From positions 1,054,001 to 1,118,000 of the forward strand of contig NC_018942.1 of assembly GCF_000304475.1 (NCBI RefSeq): DNA of 64,000 bases, in the 5' to 3' direction. The DNA comes from Kazachstania africana CBS 2517 (lineage: Eukaryota; Ascomycota; Saccharomycetes; Saccharomycetales; Saccharomycetaceae). Position numbers and translations under genes: made by a program. Positions 20,878 through 31,178 of this stretch are shown piece after piece (the first letter of the stretch is position 1; each line of letters opens with the position of its first letter). The notes under the pieces were generated by a model that was given only the letters and a program-made list of their open reading frames with translations, did no database searches and was not told the DNA's origin.

Positions 20878-23172
20878 ATGTATGGCCAAGTCAAATATCA
20901 GAGGATAGAACATCCTAGATATAATTTAGATGAAAAGCTTTATCTCTTGGGGTTAACGGATGACCCGAGTTGGCCCAAAGACGATGAATTGTACGATATA
21001 ACGCACATTTTTAAAGCATTGTCCAGCCAAATGGACGCCAAGGATATCGTCAAGACAAAAGAATGTGGATTCTATGAGTTTACTCACGCTTTAGAGGTCA
21101 ATAATAAAAAATTAGATACTAGTTCTATTCCTTTAAAGCAAGAAGAGATACATTTCGATTGTAATAAACCACATGGTGAGACCGAAGAAGAAAGAATCAA
21201 CTTCGTCACAGCAATTGCCAGCAGGCTATTGAGATCGATCACGACATGGCTCAATGACCACCAGACCTTCCCTGCAACCGTTCTAAGTTGCCGGTACATC
21301 GAACATTTTTTAATACAGTTATACTCTTTACCTGGAACCATAGATATTTTAAAAACTGGAGATGAATATTATGACACATTCCTTAACACTTGCACTGCTT
21401 CGGTATGTTACTTCCTGAGCTTCGTTAGTAACATCCAAGAAACATCGATATTGTACGAGGATGAAGACTTGAGCTTTGATCCCATGGCACTCGATTCATT
21501 TCATCTCCTAAGAAATCAGGCCGTTATTGCTAAAAAACTAGAAGACAGCATAAAGATTCTATCTTCGCCACAATATCTAAATAAAAATGTGAAGGATTTA
21601 ATAAATTTAATGCATATTTTTTCCTCGTTGATTCATATTGAAGATTTAGTATCAAAGTATTCAGAAGATTCAGAATACCTGGATAAAATTATCACGGTTT
21701 CTGACGATTTAAATGTCTCGTATGACTGGAGTCGTATGCCTCCAAATGGTTCCTTTTCAATGATAGCTCAAAAAACACTATCTAATAATAGTCCCGTACA
21801 TTCTATAGTCGAACCAGTAAACTCTTTCAATGGATGGATTGATTTGGCAAAAGATCTAAAATTGGCGATTAGTGTTTCCCAAAGTAAATCGCCAATTGAA
21901 TTTTTACAATTCGTTAATTTCTTCACGAGAACTCAAGAAAGACATCCATTGTCAAGAGCAGTCTTTCTTTTATTTTATTCTAGAAAGAATGGGAATATTA
22001 TTGGCAAATATGGCAAGAATGAATTTGTAGACAAGATTTGGAGGGAATTCAGTACTACAGCTACTGCTATCGATCTCCAAAATGAACTTGTCTTTCAAAA
22101 CCTAAGTTTAGTAATAGATCATTGCTATACGGCAGTTACTGAATGGATAAGAAATCTGACAAATAACCATGCTAGAGCAAGAAGATGCATTGGATCGCGT
22201 ATCGAAATGTGGTCTGATATAGAAACTCAAACGCATACAGTTGAACAATACCTACATAAACAGCCACTACCTGATAATATAGATAGTGCAAAAAAAGCGT
22301 CACATCTGTGGCCTTTGACTTTATGGTCTCGTGCAATGAAAAATAGCACCATTATTGACTATTCCTTGAGGGGTTTTGAGCTTGAATTATATCAACCATT
22401 TGAATGTATGGAAATGACATGGTTTGTCTCCCACATTGCATCTGAGAGTGATGAAACGTTACGAGAAGTAGAAAAAATTTTAAATTCCAAGTTTAACCAA
22501 ATTTCTGAATTAACTGGTCAGCTATTGAAAACGAAGCAGAACGTAAAGAAACTGAACTCATACAAACCCCAACTAGCAAGAAACATAAAATATTTAAAAT
22601 ACTTACGCGCTCATAATAATGTTTTAAGAAAACTTTCCATTTTCCAAACTTATCAATTTGGAATCTTAAAATCATATGGAATTATTGATAATAATGAACT
22701 TAAAGAATTGCCTTTTGTTAGTTGTGAATTGTTACATAATTTAAGATTCAAGAAACTAATAGGCACCAAGTTTATGAAGAAATTAACTTATGCTGCTTTT
22801 CAAAAGTTTCTCAACCAATATGTTATCAACGGCCCAGAGTTCCAAGAGAAGCTGCAAAAGGTCGTGGAAGAAATGAAATTGGCATTAGCAGATGCTAGGA
22901 TCGATGTAAAAGAAATAATCCACTCGATAAACAAAGGTGATGAAGATACTTCAATGCTTACTGGTACAAGACTTGTTAAGGATGAAGCATTATCTTTTTA
23001 TGAAGAGTTAGAAAATTCAATAGAACTGCTTGGTAATAATCTTGATACCATCACGGTTAGTTTACCGGAGACAGTATCAGGAGATTTAAAACAGAAATTT
23101 TTTGTGAAGTTGAGATATGATAAAGGCAGTTGTCCGTACTTCCCAATATTGACTTTACTTGAGAAGCAATAA
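20878..23172 (+). CDS. MAK10: NatC N-terminal acetyltransferase auxiliary subunit Mak10
   Basis: Mak10 (Naa35) is the large scaffold subunit of NatC, which acetylates nascent chains starting with Met followed by a hydrophobic residue and is needed for maintenance of the yeast L-A dsRNA virus. The first ATG is at 20878, giving 764 residues (S. cerevisiae 733). Recognisable blocks are FYEFTHALEVNNKKLDTS (about 60-80), TTWLNDHQTFPATVLSCRY (about 120-140), and FQTYQFGILKSYGIIDN with LLHNLRFKK in the C-terminal third. It is mostly helical, with no enzymatic motif, as expected. The next gene is RPL12, as in YEL053C/YEL054C. Confidence 0.92.
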   Translation: MYGQVKYQRIEHPRYNLDEKLYLLGLTDDPSWPKDDELYDITHIFKALSSQMDAKDIVKTKECGFYEFTHALEVNNKKLDTSSIPLKQEEIHFDCNKPHGETEEERINFVTAIASRLLRSITTWLNDHQTFPATVLSCRYIEHFLIQLYSLPGTIDILKTGDEYYDTFLNTCTASVCYFLSFVSNIQETSILYEDEDLSFDPMALDSFHLLRNQAVIAKKLEDSIKILSSPQYLNKNVKDLINLMHIFSSLIHIEDLVSKYSEDSEYLDKIITVSDDLNVSYDWSRMPPNGSFSMIAQKTLSNNSPVHSIVEPVNSFNGWIDLAKDLKLAISVSQSKSPIEFLQFVNFFTRTQERHPLSRAVFLLFYSRKNGNIIGKYGKNEFVDKIWREFSTTATAIDLQNELVFQNLSLVIDHCYTAVTEWIRNLTNNHARARRCIGSRIEMWSDIETQTHTVEQYLHKQPLPDNIDSAKKASHLWPLTLWSRAMKNSTIIDYSLRGFELELYQPFECMEMTWFVSHIASESDETLREVEKILNSKFNQISELTGQLLKTKQNVKKLNSYKPQLARNIKYLKYLRAHNNVLRKLSIFQTYQFGILKSYGIIDNNELKELPFVSCELLHNLRFKKLIGTKFMKKLTYAAFQKFLNQYVINGPEFQEKLQKVVEEMKLALADARIDVKEIIHSINKGDEDTSMLTGTRLVKDEALSFYEELENSIELLGNNLDTITVSLPETVSGDLKQKFFVKLRYDKGSCPYFPILTLLEKQ

Positions 23173-23792
23173 AAAATTATGCTCATAGATACGTATAGTC
23201 TGTTATTCATATACTTTTATATTTTATAAACATATCGGCTTATTTAACATTTGTAATAGGCCCGTCTTGCTATACGAAATTCGTTGGATATTCGGTTTGG
23301 ACTGTTTTTGAACATCCAGAACTTCTGTAGGTTTTTTTGGTATGCATGGGTGTGGCAGAAATTTTCAAAAAAAAATTGGAAAAAAAAATAAGACTAGTTT
23401 TGAATAATTCAAGAAAGGCTGGGAACCACAGTTAAGAATTGACAGAGCAATTTGACTTAATAAAAACCATATGATGATATCAGAAGGTTATATATGCATT
23501 TTACCTCTTGCTGTTGAAAATTGGTGCCCAAAAGAGGCATATAACTACTGTAATTATGCTTTATTAGAATTGCTCATCTCAAATCTCCTTCTAGAAACCG
23601 CGAAGTCTGCCCGAGCTAGAGGGAAGCTTCTAGGCTGGCGCTCCGTCTAGCATTTATTTTTCCTGAACGGAGTCCTTTCGCTGGGCAACCGGTGAAATTT
23701 CGGCATATATTGAAAAAATAACCATCAAGAAGAACTATTGTTTTAAAGTAAGTTAGTGACTTTCTTAGAAGGACGATAAATTAATAGACAAA
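23173..23792. promoter_or_regulatory. MAK10 3' region and RPL12 promoter (Rap1-like site, CTAG cluster)
   Basis: The reverse strand of 23341-23355 reads CCACACCCATGCATA, close to the Rap1 consensus ACACCCRYACAY. About 240 bp downstream, a cluster of CTAG tetramers lies at 23591, 23616, 23630 and 23647, including CTAGGCTGG and TCCGTCTAG. These resemble the IFHL motif of ribosomal protein promoters (recalled form TCCGCCTAG). The arrangement of a Rap1 site followed by IFHL-like sites suits a ribosomal protein gene. Confidence 0.5.
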
Positions 23793-24290
23793 ATGCCTCC
23801 AAAATTTGATCCAACGGAAGTTAAATACCTATATTTAAGAGCAGTCGGTGGTGAAGTCGGTGCTTCCGCTGCCTTAGCTCCAAAGATCGGTCCTTTAGGT
23901 TTATCCCCAAAGAAGGTCGGTGAAGATATTGCCAAGGCCACCAAGGACTTCAAAGGTATCAAGGTTACCGTTCAATTGAAGATTCAAAACAGACAAGCTA
24001 CTGCTTCTGTTGTTCCATCCGCCTCTTCTTTGGTTATTACTGCCTTAAAGGAACCACCAAGAGACAGAAAGAAGGACAAGAATGTCAAGCACAGTGGTAA
24101 CTTACAATTAGACGACATTATCGAAGTCGCCAGACAAATGAGAGAAAAGTCTTTCGGTAAGAACTTAGCTTCTGTCACTAAAGAAATTTTAGGTACCGCT
24201 CAATCCATTGGTTGTCGTGTTGACTTCAAAAACCCTCACGATATCATTGAAGGTATTAACGCTGGTGAAATTGAAATTCCAGAAAACTAA
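23793..24290 (+). CDS. RPL12A: Cytosolic ribosomal protein L12 (uL11)
   Basis: L12 (uL11) forms the base of the ribosomal GTPase-associated stalk together with P0. The 165-residue product is the S. cerevisiae length and nearly identical to it: [20 protein letters not shown] at the N-terminus with the dimethylated Pro/Lys region, [20 protein letters not shown], and the C-terminal rRNA-binding domain ending GEIEIPEN. It has no intron, as in S. cerevisiae. Codon use is strongly biased to highly-expressed-gene codons (GGT, GTC, AAG), unlike its neighbours. S. cerevisiae has two identical copies (RPL12A and RPL12B), so the symbol marks the locus only. Confidence 0.98.
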   Translation: MPPKFDPTEVKYLYLRAVGGEVGASAALAPKIGPLGLSPKKVGEDIAKATKDFKGIKVTVQLKIQNRQATASVVPSASSLVITALKEPPRDRKKDKNVKHSGNLQLDDIIEVARQMREKSFGKNLASVTKEILGTAQSIGCRVDFKNPHDIIEGINAGEIEIPEN

Positions 24291-25777
24291 AGTGTTTAAT
24301 AAAAAATTTTAAACATTTATGTTTTCCAAGAGAAACGAAAATTTACCGATATAAACATTTCCAAGGCTTTTTTTAATTTTCTGTATTTTAATTTTATTAA
24401 CGTCATTTCAATGTTCTGCTTTTTCAATTTATTACATGATCATTTTTATTCCAAAAATAACTAACTTAAACTTGTAACTTGTTTTTAGAGTATTCCAAAA
24501 TACCGTTTGATTACACTCTGGGACCCGATGTTTTGAGAAATTGTGCCGTTTAGATTGCTTTTATTATTTAAAAGAAATTCCTTATCTTCATTTATTTTCA
24601 AGACTTCCTTTAGTATTGGGTTCCAATTTAAAATTCAAACTAGATCAACTTAGGCAACTACTCACCAAGATACGACATGAAGTTCTCTGAATGCTATGTT
24701 TATATTGGTCCATTTCAGTGCCATACACTTTCGTAATTTTGTAAACTTACTTGATTTAAATAGTAGAGTTTGAAATTTTCAAATTGTCTTATCAAGCTTT
24801 TCTTTTGAAACTCACTTCTTTTCCTATATGCTGGTTATACCCTATAGGAACAACATCACCACCTTCAGTAAACTGCAGTTGTACCCTGGTGAACAGGCAT
24901 ACTTCTAGGTCTAATGATATGCTAGATTGTCAATGTCTATCATCAAGAGGTTTTACAGAAATCGAGAGATTCCAAGACAAAAATGTTATTACAATAACAA
25001 GATGATGTATGACTATAATTCTGAAACGTCTTTTTACGTTAATATGTGTACTTTCTTCACAATGCTCGGTTCAAAAGCACTTAGTGCTCGGTACAGAATT
25101 GAGTCTTTGTCGGCTCACATAATTCCCGTCGGAACTTTCCTTAAAATTGGGTTGTTACTATAGAGAGTAAGCCATCCCTCTCTTTCACTTGATCAAGTTC
25201 CGAAAAATGAGCTGCGGTTGTTATTCTATGACTATTGCGCTTTTTAAAATAGGAGTTGGGGACATCATTTGGTATACGACTGAAATCCGGCTTAGCAAGA
25301 CAAACTGATGTCTTGAATTAATAGAGACCTAGGCGGCAGGTCGTCCGTGTTTGTCCAAAGTAGGTAGCACGTACAATGTTTCTCATCGTGGGAAGCCATT
25401 TCTTAATTCTTGTATATAATGGAAAGTAGACACCACTATAGCCGCTCAACGAATGTAAAACAACTTTGAGTATGAAACTAATTTATATTTTCCATTACAT
25501 CACTTTTGTTTGTCCCATCACTTGAGTTTATCTCTCCGCTAGACGCCTTTCACTTTTTGTACAGGGCATTATTTCTAAATATCGCCATCTATGTAGGCAG
25601 CAAAAAAGAGTACGTTGTAAAAGCAAAGCTTTAATGTAGCCAATGTTACGTAGTTTTGTTAGTATAGGCTTTATAGTACAGTAATAATAGGTCTCCAAAT
25701 GAAAAGGCAAAGCAGAGCAGAGCAAAATATAGTTGAATGGAGTGAACAGGTCGTTTCTTTTTCATTAATAATTCCAA
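24291..25777. other. Gene-poor stretch between RPL12 and tRNA-Ser
   Basis: About 1.5 kb with only short open frames (up to 78 codons) that I do not recognise. Ancestral neighbours of RPL12 appear to be absent here. I looked for Ty-type LTR ends (TGTTG...CAACA) beside the tRNA and found none convincing. Base composition is slightly less AT-biased around 25100-25450 than in other gaps. Confidence 0.4.
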
Positions 25778-25859
25778 GGCAACTTGGCCGAGTGGTTAAG
25801 GCGAAAGATTAGAAATCTTTTGGGCTCTGCCCGCGCAGGTTCGAGTCCTGCAGTTGTCG
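25778..25859 (+). tRNA. tRNA-Ser (AGA anticodon)
   Basis: This 82-nt sequence folds as a class II tRNA. The acceptor arm GGCAACT pairs with AGTTGTC, followed by discriminator G. The anticodon stem-loop AAGATTAGAAATCTT carries AGA, and a long variable arm and the T arm GCAGGTTCGAGTCCTGC are present. The box A (TGGCCGAGTGG) and box B (GGTTCGAGTCC) internal promoters are intact. A six-T run at 25863-25868 serves as the Pol III terminator. It has no intron and is nearly identical to the S. cerevisiae tRNA as I recall it. Confidence 0.98.
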
Positions 25860-26796
25860 TTATTTTTTAATGTTTTTTCGTGTTTTATCAGTGCAATTTT
25901 TCTCCTCATAATTGCGATTAAAATTGCCGAGATTTTTTTTATATTCCTTTCAATTGTTGCGCGATTAATCAAATTCCTTCGGACCCTCCAAATACATGGC
26001 GCTTTCTTTTCCTCTGCAATAAACGACTAATCACCATCGGGACGGCAAAGTCGAAGTAAAACACACTGAAAATCGTACTATTTTTTTCTACAATCGACGT
26101 AAGATCCTATATGCCTACTAGCTCCTGCCTCTGCATCAGTATCATCCGACGGCCGTCTTGTAAACCCTAGGCAATTTGTACAAGAGCCGACCTCTCTCTC
26201 TCTCTCTGGGTGGCCCATCGCCATCTTTGAAAAAGAGAGAGAGAGATACAGCCACCTGTGATCTTACATATTGAGGAGATGGAAATGTCAGAGTAAAATT
26301 ATGTAGTCGCTTTTTTTCTTTTGCGCTAATTTTTCGATGTTGAGGGACTTTTCAGTCTGGTCCAAGGCTCATCTTACTCTCACATTGCACAGTTCACAGA
26401 CCGAAGAGCAAATTAGTACGGACAATTCTAAATTCTATATATATGAAAACACTTTTCAATCTTGCTAATATTAATTATCTGGAATTCTTACCGAATAAGT
26501 CTTTGACCATCTTTTTACTGTATTGTCAAGAAGATCAAATACTGTTTTTGTGAAGGCTTTCAATTATAGTCATTAGCCTTTCTCTCTAGGTATTTCTTTT
26601 TTTCACTATTGCATTTTCTACTAGTACCTAGCATCATACAGTTTTTAAACATTAAGCAAGACTCTTGAACCAGGAATAAACTCAAGAACTTTTTGGAACC
26701 TCTCACTTTTATTGCCAATTTTCACCTATTAGGAAAGTAGACAGACATTCAACCCTACTATCTATTGCATATATTTAATACCAATTCTACAGTATT
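25860..26796. other. tRNA-Ser to GIS4 intergenic region with CT/GA inverted repeat
   Basis: This stretch holds the Pol III terminator and the GIS4 promoter. A 16-nt CT tract (26192-26207) and a GA tract (26234-26246) form a 13-bp inverted repeat around a 26-nt loop. No open frame of note is present. Confidence 0.5.
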
Positions 26797-28164
26797 ATGC
26801 CAAATTCTGTACAAATACATGATTACTTTGATAACGATGAAAATGGATTATGGTCATGGTATTTAACAAATTTAAGATCAGGTAATTTCGAAGAATTAAT
26901 CAACAATAAACTAAAGGACAGTTTATTGAAAAGATTTCTAAGAAATCAAGTTGATATTAATGATCAAATTAAGAAAATCCTACTAATTTCAATTCCTGAT
27001 CATATTTTTAGTGATATCAACGTTCTTGAAATTTTCTTAAGTGATTATTTCCATTTAAATGATCTTTCGAATATCAAGATAATTAAATTGACAAAATTCA
27101 ACGTTTATAATCATGAAAATCATTACCTTTTAATCGATTCAGTCAATAATTTTAAAGATGAAACTTTTTTAAATTATGTTAACCCACAACCAAGCACAAA
27201 TGCAAGTAATAAATTCATTCCAAGCATACGCACCGGTACAAGTGCATCAATACCCGAAAATGATATTCCATTGGCTCCAATACGGAATATAGATTCGTCA
27301 ATAAGCATAGAATGTGAACATGAAGAGTATGATAGCTCATACTCTTGTTCTTCATCATCAGATATTTTTTCAGTGCATAACAACAACAACAACAATAATA
27401 ATAATGATGGTAACGATAATAATGATATCTTATATGAAGGGACTGAGTTTCATGAAAATGATAATGCAGATTATGAGACATATTCTGAAGATTATTTTGA
27501 TGATGACTCCGAATTTCAAAATTATTCCATATCTGAATCAAATTGTTCCATTTTACCTTGCGTTTCCATTAATAACGAAGCAATAGGACATTATAGATTA
27601 GTGTTACAATCCATGTTGATCTGCAATAAAGAAAATTTGGACTTACAAACCGGCGTGAGACAGTCAAACAATTTAATTAATTATGCAAATATCAATGATG
27701 ATTGGATGCTTTATGATGAAAAATTCTCAATGAGAAATTTGAATATTCTAAGTTTAAAAGATTTAAGTATAATTGGTAACGTTGATTCAATTAAAATCTT
27801 ATTCTATTCAATGATTGATGTCAATAATCAACGATCAACAACACAACATTTACAATTAACTTTCCAAGACGATTTAAAGATTGCAAAGACCACATCAAAT
27901 GGCCATAGGTCTATACGGACTATTATAACAGATGGTGAGACCATATATAAGAGAAAAAATAAAAATAAATTGAAATTGAATAGATTCGAATCGATGAGTT
28001 CGACTTCATTGGAAAGGTGGAAAAGTTTACCTTTGAAATTAGTAGAAACTGATGTTAAGAAATGGAAACGTAAGATTAGTCTGTTTAAGAAACGTAAATC
28101 AAATAGTCATCATCATAATCATAATCAGCATCAAGACAGTGATTCATTTTGTAACATTATGTAG
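26797..28164 (+). CDS. GIS4: Gis4-like CAAX-box protein
   Basis: GIS4 encodes a CAAX-box protein linked genetically to Ras/cAMP and Snf1 signalling; its biochemical role is not established. The 455-residue product has an N-terminal block (IHDYFDNDENGLWSWYLTNL, about 7-26) that I recall from Gis4. An acidic and poly-Asn region follows at about 170-250. The basic C-terminus (ERWKSLPLKLVE, then KKWKRKISLFKKRK) ends in CNIM, a farnesylation-type CAAX box. It is much shorter than S. cerevisiae Gis4 (774 aa). Convergence with the YAP1-type gene reproduces YML006C/YML007W, which is the stronger half of the evidence. Confidence 0.8.
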   Translation: MPNSVQIHDYFDNDENGLWSWYLTNLRSGNFEELINNKLKDSLLKRFLRNQVDINDQIKKILLISIPDHIFSDINVLEIFLSDYFHLNDLSNIKIIKLTKFNVYNHENHYLLIDSVNNFKDETFLNYVNPQPSTNASNKFIPSIRTGTSASIPENDIPLAPIRNIDSSISIECEHEEYDSSYSCSSSSDIFSVHNNNNNNNNNDGNDNNDILYEGTEFHENDNADYETYSEDYFDDDSEFQNYSISESNCSILPCVSINNEAIGHYRLVLQSMLICNKENLDLQTGVRQSNNLINYANINDDWMLYDEKFSMRNLNILSLKDLSIIGNVDSIKILFYSMIDVNNQRSTTQHLQLTFQDDLKIAKTTSNGHRSIRTIITDGETIYKRKNKNKLKLNRFESMSSTSLERWKSLPLKLVETDVKKWKRKISLFKKRKSNSHHHNHNQHQDSDSFCNIM

Positions 28165-28242
28165 GTTTTTTGATAAAAAAAAAATAAAATCAATCTATTC
28201 ATATATTTTTTAAGAAGTATAATACCTAATTACCTAACAAGA

Positions 28243-29688
28243 TTAACTTAGGTGCTTACTTAAGGCACTTTGCACATCTTCAGCATTGACAACGACACCC
28301 TTTTCTGAACATTTAGCTTTTGCCATTAATTCACCACAAAGACCATCGATATCTATATCGGAATATTTTGGGTGTGCCGTAATACGATCCCAAACTTCAG
28401 AACATCTTAATAAATTTTTATCTTTTGAAGGTACGACGTCATTTATATCATCAATTTCTTCGTTAATTAAATCTTCTACGCTTGGTTCAGCCTCATGTTT
28501 TAAGAAATCATCAAAGATGGAGGTATCTCTGAAATTATTTAGAGAAGAATTGTTATTGTTATCGATATTGTTATTAATGCTACCATCACTCAGAGAATTT
28601 TCTGGAGATGTGGATGAAGGAAAAGCTAATGAAGGATTTAAAAATGAGAAGATACCATTATCATCTGGTGTTGTATCATTATTAGTATTGTCACTATTAG
28701 TAGATTCGATATTTTGGATATTTAGTTGACCAAAACTTGGAGAATCAAAAGTATTTGTAAATAATGGAGTACTTTCAGTAGATGGTAAGTTTGAGGTTGA
28801 TTTTTTTGGAATTGGATTTGATCTTGTACCACAAACTTGATTCATCTTAATACAGAAATCTGTTACTTTTTCATCGAATTGATCTTCAAAATTGAATTCA
28901 TTTGAAATTAGTTGTGAGTCAGTCATTGGATTTTTTGATTCGTTACTATCATTTCTACTAATTGGAGTATTTGAGAAGGACGAAAGTTGTTCATTAAAAA
29001 GATCCTCAGTGTGAAGCATATTATCTAGCCAATTAATTGATGGAGAAATACCATCATTATCATCCAAGGAAGGTGACAAAGAACTAATATTATTATTATT
29101 ATTTTGATTTAATGGTTCTATTGATGATACACTACTTGGATAATTTTTCTTATCATTAGATGCAGTAACAGGGGAATTATCAGGAGATGGAATATTATTA
29201 TTTGTGGTGGTATTAAGATTATCTGATTTATCTGTTGTTGCATTATTATCATCCCATGGGAAAGCGAACGAGAAATTACTTTTTTTACTTAAGTTTTCAT
29301 TAAAATTACCATTTTCATGTTTTGCTAAATAATTTAAAACTTGTGAATCATTTGCAGTTTCAGGTCTATATTTTTTTAATTCTTTAACCAAAGTAATTAA
29401 TTGTGATCTTAAAAATTCCGATTCGATTTCATTTTGTTTTTGAATATTTGATAAATGATCAACTTTAGCTTCTAATTCTTTCATTTTACGCTCTTTCCTT
29501 TCCCTAAAAGCTCTTTGAGCAGCTCTATTTTGAGCCGTTCTCTTCAATTTAGCTTCTTGATCCAATTCTGTTCTTGAACTCTTCGAAGCGTTGTTCTTTT
29601 TGGGTATAGCGTTCTTATCATCTGTATCATTATCAGTGGATGTAGTAGACTCCAAAGGTCTTTTTGTAGAAGCAGTTAGAGCACTCAT
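28243..29688 (-). CDS. YAP1: Yap1-type oxidative-stress bZIP factor
   Basis: Yap1 activates antioxidant and drug-resistance genes; oxidation folds its cysteine domains and hides a nuclear export signal from Crm1. The basic region is about residues 48-68 (KLKRTAQNRAAQRAFRERKE) with the Yap-type NRAAQRAFR, followed by the leucine zipper to about 107. The N-terminal cysteine domain keeps C279 and C286 (DFCIKMNQVCGTR), but its third position is N291. The C-terminal domain has C429, C451 and C460 with exactly the Yap1 spacings (22 and 9). The product has 481 residues against 650 in S. cerevisiae Yap1 and 409 in Cad1/Yap2. Position beside GIS4 and ERG6 and the partial n-CRD favour YAP1 over CAD1. 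Confidence 0.85.
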   Translation of the reverse strand: MSALTASTKRPLESTTSTDNDTDDKNAIPKKNNASKSSRTELDQEAKLKRTAQNRAAQRAFRERKERKMKELEAKVDHLSNIQKQNEIESEFLRSQLITLVKELKKYRPETANDSQVLNYLAKHENGNFNENLSKKSNFSFAFPWDDNNATTDKSDNLNTTTNNNIPSPDNSPVTASNDKKNYPSSVSSIEPLNQNNNNNISSLSPSLDDNDGISPSINWLDNMLHTEDLFNEQLSSFSNTPISRNDSNESKNPMTDSQLISNEFNFEDQFDEKVTDFCIKMNQVCGTRSNPIPKKSTSNLPSTESTPLFTNTFDSPSFGQLNIQNIESTNSDNTNNDTTPDDNGIFSFLNPSLAFPSSTSPENSLSDGSINNNIDNNNNSSLNNFRDTSIFDDFLKHEAEPSVEDLINEEIDDINDVVPSKDKNLLRCSEVWDRITAHPKYSDIDIDGLCGELMAKAKCSEKGVVVNAEDVQSALSKHLS

Positions 29689-29863
29689 ATTAACGTAAAA
29701 ACCGAGAGAAGGATGGTTGTGGTGTGTATTTCAGTAATCCTGATATATATGTATGTGAATCTGAACTGAAAAAAGGGTGTATAGTAAGTGTATTGAAGGA
29801 AGTGAGTTTGTTTTTGTAGTGAGATACTATTACTCTCTCTCGTACTACTATGACAAATTTTTT

Positions 29864-29884
29864 CTATATCGGTAATTTGCTCAT
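29864..29884 (-). promoter_or_regulatory. Possible short uORF in the YAP1 leader
   Basis: A six-codon frame (ATG AGC AAA TTA CCG ATA TAG) begins 196 nt upstream of the YAP1 ATG. S. cerevisiae YAP1 mRNA also carries a short uORF (seven codons as I recall). Whether this one lies within the transcript depends on the unknown start site. Confidence 0.3.
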
Positions 29885-30952
29885 ATACCATGGGATGTCC
29901 TATATATATATGAGTGTGATTTTTTCCCTCTCTCTGTGTGGAAGGACAAAAAAAGAAAGCTATGGAAACTTTAAGCCGAGGAAGAAAATAGATGTGCAGA
30001 AAATGATTGCGGCAAATTTCGGAGCGATGTGATGTGGGAAACGACTTGGAAACAAAATAGCAGAGGGAGGGGTGGTGGGGTTGTGGTTGGGAAAGTCATG
30101 TTTTGCCATTAAGCAGCATTGGATAATCAGTGTGGTGTGTGGCTGGTTGAGAAGCCCCAGAAGGAAGCGCAGGAGACAATAGGTGAATGATTGGTGGTAT
30201 TTCCGTTCCTCTCTCTCTTTTTTTATCTCCGAAGCTCCAGATCCGGGTAACAATGCTGACTAAGAATAAAACACTCGTAGTATTTCCATCGTTACTCCAC
30301 GGAGATAGTCATCTGAATGCCAGGCAATGCACGTGAAACTTTATTTTGCAATGCGTACTTAATTTAAATTGCAAGAGGAATGGAAACTGCAAGTATATAT
30401 ATATACATACATTCAACCCCAACCTAATAGCTAGTTTTTGTAACGGGTCGAACTATCCAAGCTTAAACTAGTGTTTTCAATGGATCCCAAGTAACCTTCT
30501 ACAATTGTGTGCTGGCATAAAATTTTGTCAAATTATCTTCTGCAAGTATTTGTTATCCGGAATAAAGTAACTATTAACGAGTAAGTAAGAATCATGACAA
30601 AGTCTATAAAAGTCACTTTAAATATCCGACATTGCTGATGCGGTTTGTAAAGATTTCCTGCCATTTCAAGCTTCCAGTACTGGAAGCGTATTAATTTAAT
30701 CCTTGAACTTATTTATATCTTTCTGGATTTAATCTCTTGTGTATTTTTACCACAATGGATTTTGTGGTAATATGGCCCTACTTCTTTAAAAGATTACATA
30801 GTGTACGGGTTGTTAGATCTTCGTGAAACCTTTGGTACTCAGTCAAGCTGCGAAGAAAAAACAATCCAGCATTAAGGATTCTGATTTAACTGCACCAATA
30901 TCAGCCAGCCATGCCAAATGAACGAACTCACTCGAGACCCCATTGAACCAAC

Positions 30953-30973
30953 CACGTGACAAATCATCACGTG
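30953..30973. promoter_or_regulatory. Inverted pair of Cbf1-type sites (RTCACRTG)
   Basis: CACGTGAC at 30953-30960 (reverse complement GTCACGTG) and ATCACGTG at 30966-30973 both match RTCACRTG exactly, head to head with 5 bp between. They lie about 370 bp upstream of ERG6. Confidence 0.5.
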
Positions 30974-31178
30974 CAAATAACAAGAGGTCCATAGCACATG
31001 TACCACCATCACCATCCCTCCCTCCCCCCCACAAGCTTACCACTGCTAGCCACGCAGCTTATATCGGCAGCTCTTGCATTCAAAAACTGCCAACCGACTG
31101 GCCTCATCTCTCGCATTAAACTCCTCTGCCCGTCGCTTCCTGTTTTTCTCAATTATGTCCGATACGCTACTAACTCTC

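Noticed and set aside
25380..25777. Possible Ty LTR next to tRNA-Ser
   Set aside because: No TGTTG...CAACA ends, no target-site duplication and no primer-binding sequence were found by eye.
27314..27586. Met/Ile-rich frame inside GIS4
   Set aside because: It is an out-of-frame reading of the AAT/GAT repeats coding for poly-Asn.
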